Positions 1 through 9,535 of a stretch of 64,000 nt of DNA are shown piece after piece. This stretch comes from Bacteriovoracaceae bacterium (GTDB lineage Bacteria > Bdellovibrionota > Bacteriovoracia > Bacteriovoracales > Bacteriovoracaceae). The stretch covers positions 62,001-126,000 of the forward strand of contig CANFHC010000004.1 of NCBI GenBank assembly GCA_947446575.1. Direction: 5' to 3'. The notes beneath the pieces were generated by a model. That model had not been told where the DNA came from. It saw nothing but the letters and a program-made list of their open reading frames with translations, and did not search any database. Numbering within the stretch: the first letter of the stretch is position 1; each line of letters begins with the position of its first letter. A program made the position numbers and the translations under genes.

Positions 1-1280
1 AGATAAGATTTTAAGCGAATATCTTCAATTTGTTTTGCAGAATCTGTAATTGCGTATTTTTCCATTACGCTATAAAGGCTTGCAAAAGCAGTATTGGGTC
101 TTCTTGAGAAAGCACCAACATCTTCATTGATTTTTTTAATTTCGTCGTCGATTGCTTTTAGACGAGAATCATCTTCATCTAAGCTTGCTCTTTGTTTAAT
201 TAAAACATCAAGACGAGCAATCGCAGGGTTAAGAAATTTATTATCTAATTCTTTTGTCAGATCAGCATACTGACGTGTGAGTTTTTTCGACGTAGCTTCA
301 TCGATAGTATCTCTTTCTTTTGTAAGACGATCTTCAATTTTTTCCATGTCTTTTTTAATTCTTTCGACATCTTTTTGAACTGCAACCAAATACCCCGCAT
401 CAAGCTCAGCTTTAATCTTTTCTGCAATATCTTTTAGTGCATCAGCATTACCATAGGCTTTTCTTGCTTCAGCAATTTCTTGGGCTTTACCACCCCTACA
501 AATTTCCTTAAGCTCAGAGATCATTACATCCTGACCTTTATTTAAATATGTTACTTGTGGCTGAATTTTTTCAGCGCTAAAACATTGATTGTCTTTTGCT
601 TGAATAGCGACATCTTCATCGATCCCATAAACTGGTGCATAACCATCTTTACCTTTAAAAGATCTTGGGTATCCATATGACAGTTTTACCGATTGTTTTA
701 CATCTTTAGATTTATCAAAATCATAATCGACAATATAAGAATACTCTGAGTATTCTTTTCCAGCTATCTCATCATGATTTACTTTTCCATCTTTTAATAA
801 TTTTTTATCTTCAAGACATTTTACGTATTCAGCATATGTTTTCCCATCAGCTGATTCCATCATTATGGTTACATCTTTTGTTTTGGGGTTTTGCACACGT
901 GTTGCTTTGAACTTTCCACATGTATCAATTATAGCTGGAATTTTTACTAAAACTTTATTATCCGCTCTTTGCTCGAAAGTTAAAGATGATCCATCTCGAG
1001 TAATATTGGAAAAGAAATCAAGTGGAAAATACTTGGAAGCATCTTGATCCATAGTACAAGATTCGTTTCTATTTCCTGCTTGGGTTGAATCGGGAACAGA
1101 TGCGCCAGAAGAACTACTAGAACCACCACCATTACTTGGCTTCGTAGTTGGAGTGTTTGGTCCATCTGAAGTTCTTACCCCTTGGATCTTTGCATAACTT
1201 GCTTGCGACAAGAGAGCACAGGCCATACTAATAGTAAAAAACTTAGTGGCCTTAAACATTGGTTCCGTTTTTTTCTTCAT
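1..1280 (-). CDS. Secreted coiled-coil protein of unknown function (partial, C-terminus outside window)
   Basis: An open frame runs from ATG at 1280 to the window edge without a stop, giving about 426 visible residues. A purine-rich site, AGAGGA, lies about 8 bases upstream of the ATG. The N-terminus looks like a Sec signal peptide: a lysine-rich start, then a hydrophobic stretch ending near LLSQASYAK. A Gly/Ser-rich linker follows (GGGSSSSSGAS), then a domain with several cysteines. From roughly residue 260 onward it is rich in Lys/Glu and predicted coiled coil by eye. I do not recognise a family. It is probably a periplasmic or surface protein. The C-terminal end is missing because of the window boundary, not a mutation. 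Confidence 0.75.
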   Translation of the reverse strand, partial: MKKKTEPMFKATKFFTISMACALLSQASYAKIQGVRTSDGPNTPTTKPSNGGGSSSSSGASVPDSTQAGNRNESCTMDQDASKYFPLDFFSNITRDGSSLTFEQRADNKVLVKIPAIIDTCGKFKATRVQNPKTKDVTIMMESADGKTYAEYVKCLEDKKLLKDGKVNHDEIAGKEYSEYSYIVDYDFDKSKDVKQSVKLSYGYPRSFKGKDGYAPVYGIDEDVAIQAKDNQCFSAEKIQPQVTYLNKGQDVMISELKEICRGGKAQEIAEARKAYGNADALKDIAEKIKAELDAGYLVAVQKDVERIKKDMEKIEDRLTKERDTIDEATSKKLTRQYADLTKELDNKFLNPAIARLDVLIKQRASLDEDDSRLKAIDDEIKKINEDVGAFSRRPNTAFASLYSVMEKYAITDSAKQIEDIRLKSY

Positions 1281-1359
1281 ACGAATTTTCCTCTTGGACC
1301 TTAAAGGTCTTAATGGTTCTCATCGTCTTTACGGATTTTTAACTTGGTTACTTTAAAAC

Positions 1360-3363
1360 TTAATCAAAATAATAAGGATCTACGTCTATTTTCAAAGAGA
1401 TAGTATGAGGAGGATGGTAATTTTTGCTGAAAGTCCTAACAAGATTATGAAGTTGATTCACATCCGCACTTCTAATCATTAAAGACCAAGTAAATTTGTT
1501 AACTTTTTTTTCAACCATAGAAGGCTTTGGTCCTAATATTTCCACTTGATTAAAATGTGTATCACATAAAGCACGTAAAGAATTTGCTTGATGCGAGCTC
1601 TCCTTTATAGCGGTCTCTTGAGACTTAGAATTAAAATAAATTAACACTAACTTTTTCATTGGTGGTGAGGAACATAGTTGGCGCATTGGAATTTCATCTT
1701 GATAAAATTCTTCAAAGGTATGTTTCTTTAAATATGAAAAAATTTTATTTTCAGGAGCTAGAGTGTGAACTAAAACTTCTGCATTTTTACCGAATCGCCC
1801 CGCCCTTCCACTTACTTGCGTCAGTGTTTGATAGACTCTTTCGTTTGATCTGAAATCTGGAAAATTAAGTTGAGAGTCGATTCCCAATATAAGTACAAGG
1901 TTTACGTTTTCAAAATTATGTCCTTTTGAGAGCATTTGAGTGCCCACTAAAACATCAATTTCCTTGTTGTGAAATTTTTCCAAAACAGATTCTAGTTGCG
2001 TAAATGTTTTTATTTCATCTCTATCAAAACGTTCTATTTTTTTATCAGGCAAAAGTTCTTGCAAAATTTCGTAAGCTTTTTCCGTCCCAAAGCCTTTGGG
2101 TGTTAGATTTATATTCATGCACTCGGGGCACATTTCTGGTGCACGTTCTTTGTATTCACATGTTTGGCAGGAAAGTTCCGAACGTTTTTTAAAATATTTT
2201 AAATTAGTACTGCAATTAGGGCATGCGAACTGATGCCCACAAGCATTGCATTGAAGATAGTTAGCGTATCCTAGACGATTAATAAAAACCAAAGCCTGCT
2301 CACCTTTTGCTAAGGCTTTTTTTATTTTTATTATGCTTTCACTTGAATATGGCCAAAGCATTTTTTCAGATTCAATTTTTGATCGGCCTCGCATATCAAC
2401 CAGTTCTACACTTGGCAGTTTTGCATTTTGAGCGCGGCTCTTTAATGCAAAATAATGATCTGTTTCGACAAAAGCTTTATATGTTTCTACCATTGGCGTT
2501 GCAGAACCTAAAATAACTGGAGTTTTTTCTAGAGAAGCTCTTTTAATGGCTATATCACGGGCATTGTATGTGCATCGATCATCTTGCTTAAAGGATTGAT
2601 CATGTTCTTCATCAACAATGACTAGTCCTAATTTTTTTATGGGAAGAAAAATACTACTTCTCACTCCCAAAATCATTTTTGGTGCATCATCTTCTTGTAA
2701 CAACTTCCAAAGCCCAAACTTATCGGAGTTGCTAATAGAGCTGTTATAGGAATAAATTGGTACATTTAAATATGTTTGGAATGTTTTTAGAAATTGTGGT
2801 GTGAGATTAATTTCAGGCAACAAAAAAAGAACAGATTTATTTTCTGCTAATATTTTTTTTATTAACTCCAAATAGATGAGTGTTTTTCCTGCTCCAGTTA
2901 CTCCATGCACGAGCCATTTTGAAAATTTATCAAATCCAAATTTTGAAATGGTATCAACAACATTTTGTTGATCGGCATTTAAGATCATATCAATGGGTGT
3001 TCCAAGGCCTTGATCAAAATTGAGTTTTCGCGGTCTCTTCAAGAAAGGTGGTAAGACATCATTGAGCAATTGACCGAGTGGATAATGATAATAACTGGCC
3101 ATCCACTGATAAAGGTCACACTCGATTTCCGAAAGAAATATTTCTGTTTCTGCCTCGGTGATTTCTTTTATTTTTTCTTTATTAACAACAGAGGAACTCT
3201 CTTCAACTCCCCAAACACAACCATCAATACTTCTTTTCCCCAAGGGAACTTTTACCAAGGTCCCTCGCTTTAGTATTGAGGCCATAGCAGCAGGTGCTTT
3301 ATATGTTAAAAGTGAACCATTAAATGGTGAATTTACGGCAACTAGAAAATAGTGTTCACTCAT
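1360..3363 (-). CDS. priA: Primosomal replication-restart helicase PriA
   Basis: PriA recognises stalled forks and reloads the replicative helicase. The 667-residue product has an N-terminal 3'-DNA-end-binding region (about 1-100), Walker A GVTGAGKT at 154-161, and the DEEH box at 251-254. An eight-cysteine zinc-binding insert (CNAC, CPNC, CQTC, CPEC at roughly 400-440) is the family hallmark and sits inside helicase lobe 2. It is somewhat shorter than the usual 700-730 residues, with no key motif missing. It lies downstream of a secreted-protein gene with only two bases between them, so the two are probably co-transcribed. Identification is secure from motif order. Confidence 0.96.
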   Translation of the reverse strand: MSEHYFLVAVNSPFNGSLLTYKAPAAMASILKRGTLVKVPLGKRSIDGCVWGVEESSSVVNKEKIKEITEAETEIFLSEIECDLYQWMASYYHYPLGQLLNDVLPPFLKRPRKLNFDQGLGTPIDMILNADQQNVVDTISKFGFDKFSKWLVHGVTGAGKTLIYLELIKKILAENKSVLFLLPEINLTPQFLKTFQTYLNVPIYSYNSSISNSDKFGLWKLLQEDDAPKMILGVRSSIFLPIKKLGLVIVDEEHDQSFKQDDRCTYNARDIAIKRASLEKTPVILGSATPMVETYKAFVETDHYFALKSRAQNAKLPSVELVDMRGRSKIESEKMLWPYSSESIIKIKKALAKGEQALVFINRLGYANYLQCNACGHQFACPNCSTNLKYFKKRSELSCQTCEYKERAPEMCPECMNINLTPKGFGTEKAYEILQELLPDKKIERFDRDEIKTFTQLESVLEKFHNKEIDVLVGTQMLSKGHNFENVNLVLILGIDSQLNFPDFRSNERVYQTLTQVSGRAGRFGKNAEVLVHTLAPENKIFSYLKKHTFEEFYQDEIPMRQLCSSPPMKKLVLIYFNSKSQETAIKESSHQANSLRALCDTHFNQVEILGPKPSMVEKKVNKFTWSLMIRSADVNQLHNLVRTFSKNYHPPHTISLKIDVDPYYFD

Positions 3364-3365
3364 GA

Positions 3366-4316
3366 TTAGAATAAAAACGAATAGGCTTCAACTGCATTGG
3401 CAGGTGCGGTCTTTTTCGCTTCTTCAAATCTTTCAAATAATTTTTTCTCACGATTTGTTTTTGTGTCTAGACCCAAAACTTGCATTTTTGTTATTTGTCC
3501 TTTGGTATCTTTCATTAGAATAAATTTTGGCAATTCATTTGTTCCATTAAAGAGGATATAATCATTGGCCTCAAGCTTTGATGAAAGCTCTCCATTTATA
3601 TATTCCATTTTTCTTAAACGTCTATCTTCATTGCTGAAATAAGCTTGCACTATTTTCCAGTCAACCTTCCACACAAACTCATTTTCCATTTTTACTAGCT
3701 CAATGTTTTTTGAACGCTGAAACGTATTGGCGCGGAAGAGCTCAACTACTTTGGCTTTATTTTGTGGGTCTGGTGGATTTAGAGGTGAGCTAGCGTCCCC
3801 CTTGCCCTTTGTCGTTGATAAGTAAGTGCGATATGCGCGAAGTAATTTCATTTTATCTTCATTTAAAATATTTTTATTTTTTACGACTTGCACTCCGCTT
3901 TTTTCTAAAAATGTTTCTACTCCCTGAGAACGATTAGTTGCCAACATCATCAGTACTGAATAAAAAATACCTTTATCAATAGATTTCTCTTTCTTGATAG
4001 CCGTTAACAAATCTGGAATATATTTTAAATCCTTAACTTGTGAATTCAGCATTTGTGCATTTGAGTATCCGACTTGTAAAAGTGTAACTGCGTTAGGATT
4101 TTCTAACGAAAGAACAAATTTATAATAATCCGACTTTCCACTTTCAACTTCAGTAGGTGTTCCAAGGCTTGAGCCAGAAAAAATAGCTTTAATGGTAATT
4201 AGATTTCCAGGTATTCCAGCATTGTTTAGATTTTTAAGCAATCCTTCCTCTGTTGGAACAGAAGCCAAGGCCCCAAAAGCTAAAGCTAGAGTAAAGACAC
4301 ATGCTAGAATTTTCAT
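3366..4316 (-). CDS. Exported protein of unknown function
   Basis: The 316-residue product starts with a clear Sec signal peptide (MKILACVFTLALAFGALAS, cleavage near ALA-S). The rest is soluble, with no further membrane segment, few cysteines and mixed helix/strand composition. It is therefore probably periplasmic. I recognise no catalytic motif or family. It sits between galU and priA on the same strand with very short gaps (7 and 2 bases), so a shared transcript is likely. The neighbours do not point to a function. Confidence 0.75.
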   Translation of the reverse strand: MKILACVFTLALAFGALASVPTEEGLLKNLNNAGIPGNLITIKAIFSGSSLGTPTEVESGKSDYYKFVLSLENPNAVTLLQVGYSNAQMLNSQVKDLKYIPDLLTAIKKEKSIDKGIFYSVLMMLATNRSQGVETFLEKSGVQVVKNKNILNEDKMKLLRAYRTYLSTTKGKGDASSPLNPPDPQNKAKVVELFRANTFQRSKNIELVKMENEFVWKVDWKIVQAYFSNEDRRLRKMEYINGELSSKLEANDYILFNGTNELPKFILMKDTKGQITKMQVLGLDTKTNREKKLFERFEEAKKTAPANAVEAYSFLF

Positions 4317-4323
4317 ATATCAC

Positions 4324-5211
4324 CTATTTAATATTATATTTTTCAATTTTTTCTTTGATTATTTTTTTCATCATCGCTTCTGAATCTTTATTCATTAAAG
4401 CGAATTCAACAGTCGCATTCAAATAGCCTTCGATATTGCCCGTATCAAATCTCTGCCCTTCAAAGATATGAGCATACACTTCACTTTCTTTTGCGAGTAA
4501 ATTAATTGCATCAGTAAGTTGATATTCGCCACCAACACCTTTTGGTATTACTTTTAGAGCGTCAAATATTTCTGGACGGAAAATATATCTTCCGGGGGTT
4601 GCAAGATTTGAAGGTGCGTCTGCTGGCTTGGGCTTTTCTACCATTGTAGTCATTCGCATTGTTTTCGTAGAGCCTTCTATAAAGCTTCCTTTAACAACAC
4701 CATACTTATAAGTTTCCATCGGATCAACTTCCATAACTCCGATCACGTTAGCATTATTATTTTGTTCTGAAACTTTCATTAATTGTTTGGTTACAGGATT
4801 TGGCCCGCGAACTATTTCATCTCCTAAAATAACAACAAATGGTTCATTACCAACAATATCTTTCGCACACAATACAGCGTGCCCCAAACCCAATTGTTCT
4901 TTTTGTCGAATCGAAGTAACTTCTACCATCTTTCCAATTTCTTGAATCATTTCTAATTCTTTAATTTTTCCACTTTTCATTAGAAATTCTTCTAATTCAA
5001 AATTTCTATCGAAATAATCTTCAATGGCATTTTTTCCAGATGAAGTTATAAAAATAACTTGCTCAATACCTGACAAAATTGCTTCTTCAACTACGTAGTG
5101 AATCATCGGTAAATTGATAATAGGAATCATTTCTTTTGGAACTTGCTTCGTAGCTGGTAAAAATCTTGTTCCTTTTCCTGCAACAGGGATGACGGCGCGA
5201 CGAATTTTCAT
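4324..5211 (-). CDS. galU: UTP-glucose-1-phosphate uridylyltransferase
   Basis: GalU makes UDP-glucose from UTP and glucose-1-phosphate for surface polysaccharide and LPS synthesis. The 295-residue length is typical. The nucleotidyltransferase signature VIPVAGKGTRFLPATKQVPK is at the N-terminus, followed by KEMIPI and the downstream VVEEAI region. The conserved VEKP and FDTGNIEGYLNA segments are also present. It is divergent from the outer-membrane protein gene to its right, with only about 45 bases between likely starts, so both promoters must lie in or close to that short gap. Confidence 0.95.
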   Translation of the reverse strand: MKIRRAVIPVAGKGTRFLPATKQVPKEMIPIINLPMIHYVVEEAILSGIEQVIFITSSGKNAIEDYFDRNFELEEFLMKSGKIKELEMIQEIGKMVEVTSIRQKEQLGLGHAVLCAKDIVGNEPFVVILGDEIVRGPNPVTKQLMKVSEQNNNANVIGVMEVDPMETYKYGVVKGSFIEGSTKTMRMTTMVEKPKPADAPSNLATPGRYIFRPEIFDALKVIPKGVGGEYQLTDAINLLAKESEVYAHIFEGQRFDTGNIEGYLNATVEFALMNKDSEAMMKKIIKEKIEKYNIK

Positions 5212-5257
5212 TATAATTTCCTCTTAGACCTAAAACATTTTAAAGGGAATTAAGAAC

Positions 5258-6136
5258 ATTCGCAATCATATCAAAAAATCTTTGTTTCTGTCAGCTTTCT
5301 TGTTATCAACAAGTGCTTACTCTAAAATTCACGAGTTTGAAACCACACATTTAAAATCTATGGGTGGAGCTGGGGTCGCTTCTGTTTTAGCCGAAGAGTC
5401 AGCTTTTTTAAATCCAGCCTCTATGGCTTTTTTTAATTCTTCTAATTTTTATGTGCAAAAAGATTCCGCAACCCTCTCAGATGCTGGCGTTGTTCAACCC
5501 AAACCCAAATCTTTAGGCTTAGTTCTTTCTGATGGGAATCCTTCTCTGAGTGGATCACTAAGTTATGTGATACAAGAAGAAGGTGATACCAAAAGAAAAC
5601 GTTGGGGAACATCTTTTTCTGCTCCAGCTGGTGAACGATCTACTTTCGGTGTAAGTCTTCGACAGTCGGCAGACGAGAACATTAATACAAAAATCGTTAA
5701 GAAATATTACCAAACTGTTTTAGGTGTTACGCACGCACTAGATGAAAAATTCACTTTGGGCATAGTTGCCTATGATCCATTCAAATCTAAGGGAAACGAA
5801 ACGAAAGCATTGCTTGGAATGCAATACGTATTAATGAATTACTTAACTGCAGCAATTGACTTCGGGGCGGATTATACCTCTGAAGAAATTTCAAAGACTC
5901 TTCTTTATAAAGCTGCCCTTCAAGTAAAAGTGCTTGATGATTTTTATCTTCGATTCGGAGGCTTTAATGACAAAGCTCGCTCAGAAAAAGGAAATGGGTT
6001 TGGATTAGCTTGGATTCAACCGCGACTTTCATTTGAGTTTGCCGTAAAAAGCACGAAGAGAGCAGCAGACATAAACATTCATCAAACAGATGCCAACTTA
6101 AAAGAAACATCATTTGCAGCATCTATACGATTTTAA
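5258..6136 (+). CDS. Outer-membrane beta-barrel protein, probable ATT start
   Basis: The product is about 292 residues with a signal peptide, a MGGAGVA...LNPASMA segment reminiscent of FadL/PorV-type barrels, alternating polar/hydrophobic strands, and a terminal Phe as in outer-membrane proteins. The cargo is unknown. The first standard start is TTG at 5282, but that gives a signal peptide without a basic n-region and has no ribosome-binding site. An ATT codon at 5258 lies 9 bases after AAGGGA (5243-5248) and would add IRNHIKKS, supplying the missing positive charge. I therefore place the start at 5258. If non-ATG/GTG/TTG starts are excluded, the CDS is 5282-6136. Confidence 0.7.
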   Translation: MRNHIKKSLFLSAFLLSTSAYSKIHEFETTHLKSMGGAGVASVLAEESAFLNPASMAFFNSSNFYVQKDSATLSDAGVVQPKPKSLGLVLSDGNPSLSGSLSYVIQEEGDTKRKRWGTSFSAPAGERSTFGVSLRQSADENINTKIVKKYYQTVLGVTHALDEKFTLGIVAYDPFKSKGNETKALLGMQYVLMNYLTAAIDFGADYTSEEISKTLLYKAALQVKVLDDFYLRFGGFNDKARSEKGNGFGLAWIQPRLSFEFAVKSTKRAADINIHQTDANLKETSFAASIRF

Positions 6137-6149
6137 CATTGAGGCCTAA

Positions 6150-6884
6150 TTGGTAAAAAAGAAACCGGATGCAAAAGATTTAAAAGATGAGAAAAAACGC
6201 GAGCAAGTCATTGAGCTTTACCGCACTCGCTTGCAACATCTAAAAAAAGCACAGGCCTTAGTTAAAGATGACCGTATGGCACAAGCGGTAGATTCATATA
6301 CAAAATATCTTGGGATTCTTGCTCTCTATTTTGATACAACAGAAGATCGTCTAACACCAACAATGTTTGATCCTGAAAAAGACGTTACAGAACTTTTGCT
6401 GATCAGCCATGCTTATTGGGATCTTGCTAAAGCATTCGACAGAAGTCCCAATCTTCAACGCGATTGTTTTAGATGCTTGGAACAATTCATTAAGTTCTCT
6501 ATTGGATTTAAATATCAACATGTAAACGCTCAGATTATTCGGAAGTTTAACAACAAAAAGCAAGCTCACAATCCAAAAGCTTTTGAAGCTGCCTATCACA
6601 AAATTCAAATTAGCTCAAAAAAATGTTATGTGGCTTCGATGTGTTTTGGTGAAACTGACAACAGAACAGAAACGCTGAGACATTTCAAATTATCTATTGC
6701 TCCATATGAATTAGGAAAAGATTTTATTGATTTTTATTATTCTAGATCACCGGCGCTCGTTAACTTTTTCGAACACAACCAAATGATTAAAATGTTTGCA
6801 GAAAACGTTTTTATAAAACCATTTCTTAATTGTTTTACTTTTTTAATCGGACCATATGTCAAAAATAAGAAAACTAATTCTTAA
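6150..6884 (+). CDS. Protein with C-terminal CFI-box-CTERM-like domain
   Basis: The 244-residue product starts at TTG with GAGG five bases upstream. The N-terminal part is highly charged and helical, with a TPR-like stretch around residues 20-130. The C-terminal segment from about residue 162 (CYVASMCFGE...FIDFYYSRSPALVNFF) resembles the CFI-box-CTERM type domain (CYIATAxYGxxxx...LRxFRDxxL...FYYxxSPxxA), a small helical domain of unknown role often found at protein ends. It overlaps the following permease gene by 29 bases, so translation of the two is probably coupled. Function is unknown. The match is from memory of the motif, not from a search. Confidence 0.65.
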   Translation: MVKKKPDAKDLKDEKKREQVIELYRTRLQHLKKAQALVKDDRMAQAVDSYTKYLGILALYFDTTEDRLTPTMFDPEKDVTELLLISHAYWDLAKAFDRSPNLQRDCFRCLEQFIKFSIGFKYQHVNAQIIRKFNNKKQAHNPKAFEAAYHKIQISSKKCYVASMCFGETDNRTETLRHFKLSIAPYELGKDFIDFYYSRSPALVNFFEHNQMIKMFAENVFIKPFLNCFTFLIGPYVKNKKTNS

Positions 6885-7965
6885 AGAGTGGCTAAGGTTT
6901 TTCCTTAGCTCTTCCATTGTACTTTTAATGGTGCTTTCTTTGGGGCATATACTAAATGCTCTTTTGAAAGATTCTGCTGAATTTAAAACTATCTTCAGTA
7001 GCCTCTCTCTTGAGCTCCCAAGCTTTACAATTAAAATTTTTCCAGTTTCCTGCTTAATCGCTTCGCTTTTTTCCATCAATAAATTAAAAAACAGGAATGA
7101 ATTGACTGCTATTTTTGCAAGTGGATATTCAAGAAGAAAATTCGTTTGTGATATTGGTGTCATTGGCGCAATTATCGGAGTGATCCTTTTTTTTATCAAT
7201 GCATATTTGGTTCCCTTTACTAAACATAAGCAAGATTTACTTAAAAAAGGTGCAACAATTGAGACCCCGGGCATAATAAAAAAATCTTCTGTTTCTATCA
7301 ACGCTTTAAATTCAGGGAAAATTTGGTTTAAAGGCCAAGACTATTTTTTTTCTTACAGCTCATTTGATCGAACGAGCAGCACTCTTTATAATTTGACACT
7401 TTACTATTACGATAAAGATTTTAAATTCACGGAGCAGGTAGCTGCGGCTTATGCTGATTACCAAGAAGGAAATCGCTGGCTTTTGCACAGAGCACTTCAC
7501 TTTACTAATTTAGAAAACAAAACATTCCCAAGTGTTCAGTATTTTGAAAGCAAGCCACTTGAGATTCATGAATCGATTTCAGACTTTGCACAAATCAACG
7601 CAGACATTGCGACACTTAATATTTGGAAGCTCTACGATTATATTGGGGTCTTGAAAAACAATGGAATTAATTACAGTGAGTACTATGTCACATTTCTCGA
7701 TAAATTTTCATCTGGATTTACTTGTTTAGTTCTTTCAATATTGGCCTCAATAGCACTTTTTAACCCTAATCGCCGCAATAGCTCATTTGGTAAAAACGTA
7801 GCTCTCGTCTTAAGTTTTACATTTATTTACTGGTTTATTTATTCTTATTTTCTTTCCCTAGGGCAAACCAGCAGAATTCCAGCTATTGCTGCGACATTTG
7901 GTGTACCCTTTATTTTTGTTATCTATCTCGCCTGCTATTTTATTTACCATCGCAAATTGCGCTGA
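6856..7965 (+). CDS. LptF/LptG-family permease (LPS export)
   Basis: LptF and LptG are inner-membrane subunits that pull lipopolysaccharide out of the membrane with the LptB ATPase. The 369-residue product shows the family layout: three N-terminal membrane segments (about 12-32, 55-75, 98-120), a long periplasmic domain, and three C-terminal segments (about 285-365). The NELTAIFASGYSRRKF stretch matches the conserved coupling loop (E-x-x-A-x-x-x-x-G-x-S). Only one such gene is here, so I cannot say whether it is LptF or LptG; the partner must be elsewhere. It overlaps the upstream gene and precedes def-fmt-rpe. Confidence 0.82.
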   Translation: MSKIRKLILKEWLRFFLSSSIVLLMVLSLGHILNALLKDSAEFKTIFSSLSLELPSFTIKIFPVSCLIASLFSINKLKNRNELTAIFASGYSRRKFVCDIGVIGAIIGVILFFINAYLVPFTKHKQDLLKKGATIETPGIIKKSSVSINALNSGKIWFKGQDYFFSYSSFDRTSSTLYNLTLYYYDKDFKFTEQVAAAYADYQEGNRWLLHRALHFTNLENKTFPSVQYFESKPLEIHESISDFAQINADIATLNIWKLYDYIGVLKNNGINYSEYYVTFLDKFSSGFTCLVLSILASIALFNPNRRNSSFGKNVALVLSFTFIYWFIYSYFLSLGQTSRIPAIAATFGVPFIFVIYLACYFIYHRKLR

Positions 7966-7984
7966 TTTGTGATATCAATTTTCT

Positions 7985-8572
7985 ATGGAAAACAATTTTT
8001 TAGAAAACTATAAGTTGGAAGGTGAAAAACTTGAAATATTCACTTATCCTGCCCCCATATTAAAACAAATTGCAAAGCCCGTTACTGAATTTAACGAAGA
8101 TCTTCGCACACTAATTAAAAACATGCTTTTTACTATGTATCATGCTCCAGGAATAGGCTTAGCCGCTCCTCAAGTTGGTGCAAGTATACGAATGTTTGTT
8201 TTAGACATTTGGTTTGACCGAGAGAAAATCACCCACGCAGATGGTTCTGAAGAATATCGCCTTTCAGAGTTTAGCCCTATGGCCATTATCAATCCTATTT
8301 TTAAAAGTAAAACCGGAGAGATTATTCATGAAGAAGGATGCCTAAGTGTTCCTGGTATTTATGAAGATGTGAAGCGTGCCGAATTAGTTTCAATCGAATT
8401 TCAAGATATGTTCGGTAATCATCATGAATTAGATGCCGATGAGCTTCTCTCTGTTTGTTTGCAACATGAAAATGACCACCTTGATGGAATCGTTTTTATT
8501 GAGCGCCTTAGTTTTTTAAAAAAACAACTTTTAGAAAAAAAGTTTTTAAAACAAAAGTTGAAGAAGAAATAA
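7985..8572 (+). CDS. def: Peptide deformylase
   Basis: Def removes the formyl group from nascent N-terminal methionine. All three metal-site motifs are present in the 195-residue product: GIGLAAPQVG at 56-65, EGCLSVP at 117-123 (the cysteine ligand), and HENDH at 161-165 (two histidine ligands and the catalytic Glu). A 10-15 residue insert around residues 80-95 and a lysine-rich tail are lineage variations. The stop codon abuts the fmt start, the classic def-fmt pairing. Confidence 0.97.
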   Translation: MENNFLENYKLEGEKLEIFTYPAPILKQIAKPVTEFNEDLRTLIKNMLFTMYHAPGIGLAAPQVGASIRMFVLDIWFDREKITHADGSEEYRLSEFSPMAIINPIFKSKTGEIIHEEGCLSVPGIYEDVKRAELVSIEFQDMFGNHHELDADELLSVCLQHENDHLDGIVFIERLSFLKKQLLEKKFLKQKLKKK

Positions 8573-9529
8573 ATGAATCAAAGAACAAAGAAACTCAATG
8601 TTGTTTTTTGCGGTACTCCTGATTTTTCAGTCCCAACGCTTGAACTTCTACACCAGCATCCACATATAAATCTTGTTGGCGTGATTACTATGCCTGATCG
8701 ACCAGCAGGAAGAGGCCAAGAGTTAAAATCTCCTCCTGTTGCTGAATATGCCAAACTTCACAAGCTTCCACTCTATCAAATTGAAAACATCAATCGCGAA
8801 GAGGTACTACTAGCTGAACTTGAAACTAAAAAAATCGACTTTATTCTAGTGCTTGCATTTGCTCAATTTTTAGGAAGTAAAGTGCTAACGATGCCGAAGT
8901 TGGGATGCTTTAATATCCACACTTCAATTCTTCCTAAATACAGGGGTGCAGCTCCTATTCAATACGCTCTTTTAAATGGCGACACTACAACGGGTGTTTC
9001 AATTCAAAGAATGGTTAAGGAAATGGATGCCGGTGATTTAGTACACTTTCATCAATTAAAAATTTCACCAACAGAAACAGGTGGACAGCTGTATACTCGA
9101 CTTAAATTTCAAGCGGCCCTTAGCACCAACACACTCACTGAACTTATTTTAGAAAACAATTTAGTTTTTACCCCCCAGGACCCAAGTGGGATTAGTTTTG
9201 CTCCAACTTTAAAAAAAGAAGATGGCCTTCTTAATTTTAAAGATTCGAGTATTAAAAAAATTCATAATCAAATCAGAGCACTAGATCCATGGCCTGGGAC
9301 CTATTGTTTTCTTGGAAAACAAAGAATGAAGGTTTTTGAAATTGAACAATTGCAACGAGCTTTAAAACCTGGCGAGACTTCTATTGAGCATGGTCATTTA
9401 GCCATAGGAGTTATAGATGGAACAATTCGTTTATCTTCTGTTCAACTTGAAGGTAAAAAGATTTGCACAGATACAGAACTTTTAAATGGCTTAAAAAATA
9501 AGGGCGGAGAGATAATAATCAATCCGTAA
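8573..9529 (+). CDS. fmt: Methionyl-tRNA formyltransferase
   Basis: Fmt formylates initiator Met-tRNA using 10-formyl-tetrahydrofolate. The 318-residue product has the N-terminal GTPDFSVP motif (14-21), the catalytic-site segment FNIHTSILPKYRGAAPIQ near 116-133 (Asn and His), and the later MDAGD segment with the catalytic Asp. The ATG follows the def TAA with no gap, so translational coupling is likely. The C-terminal tRNA-binding domain is present in full. Confidence 0.96.
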   Translation: MNQRTKKLNVVFCGTPDFSVPTLELLHQHPHINLVGVITMPDRPAGRGQELKSPPVAEYAKLHKLPLYQIENINREEVLLAELETKKIDFILVLAFAQFLGSKVLTMPKLGCFNIHTSILPKYRGAAPIQYALLNGDTTTGVSIQRMVKEMDAGDLVHFHQLKISPTETGGQLYTRLKFQAALSTNTLTELILENNLVFTPQDPSGISFAPTLKKEDGLLNFKDSSIKKIHNQIRALDPWPGTYCFLGKQRMKVFEIEQLQRALKPGETSIEHGHLAIGVIDGTIRLSSVQLEGKKICTDTELLNGLKNKGGEIIINP

Positions 9530-9535
9530 ATTTTT

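Noticed and set aside
1297-1310. Small inverted repeat GGACCTTAAAGGTC before the first gene
   Set aside because: Stem of 4-5 bp with no T-run; it partly overlaps the upstream region of the ribosome site and is not convincing.
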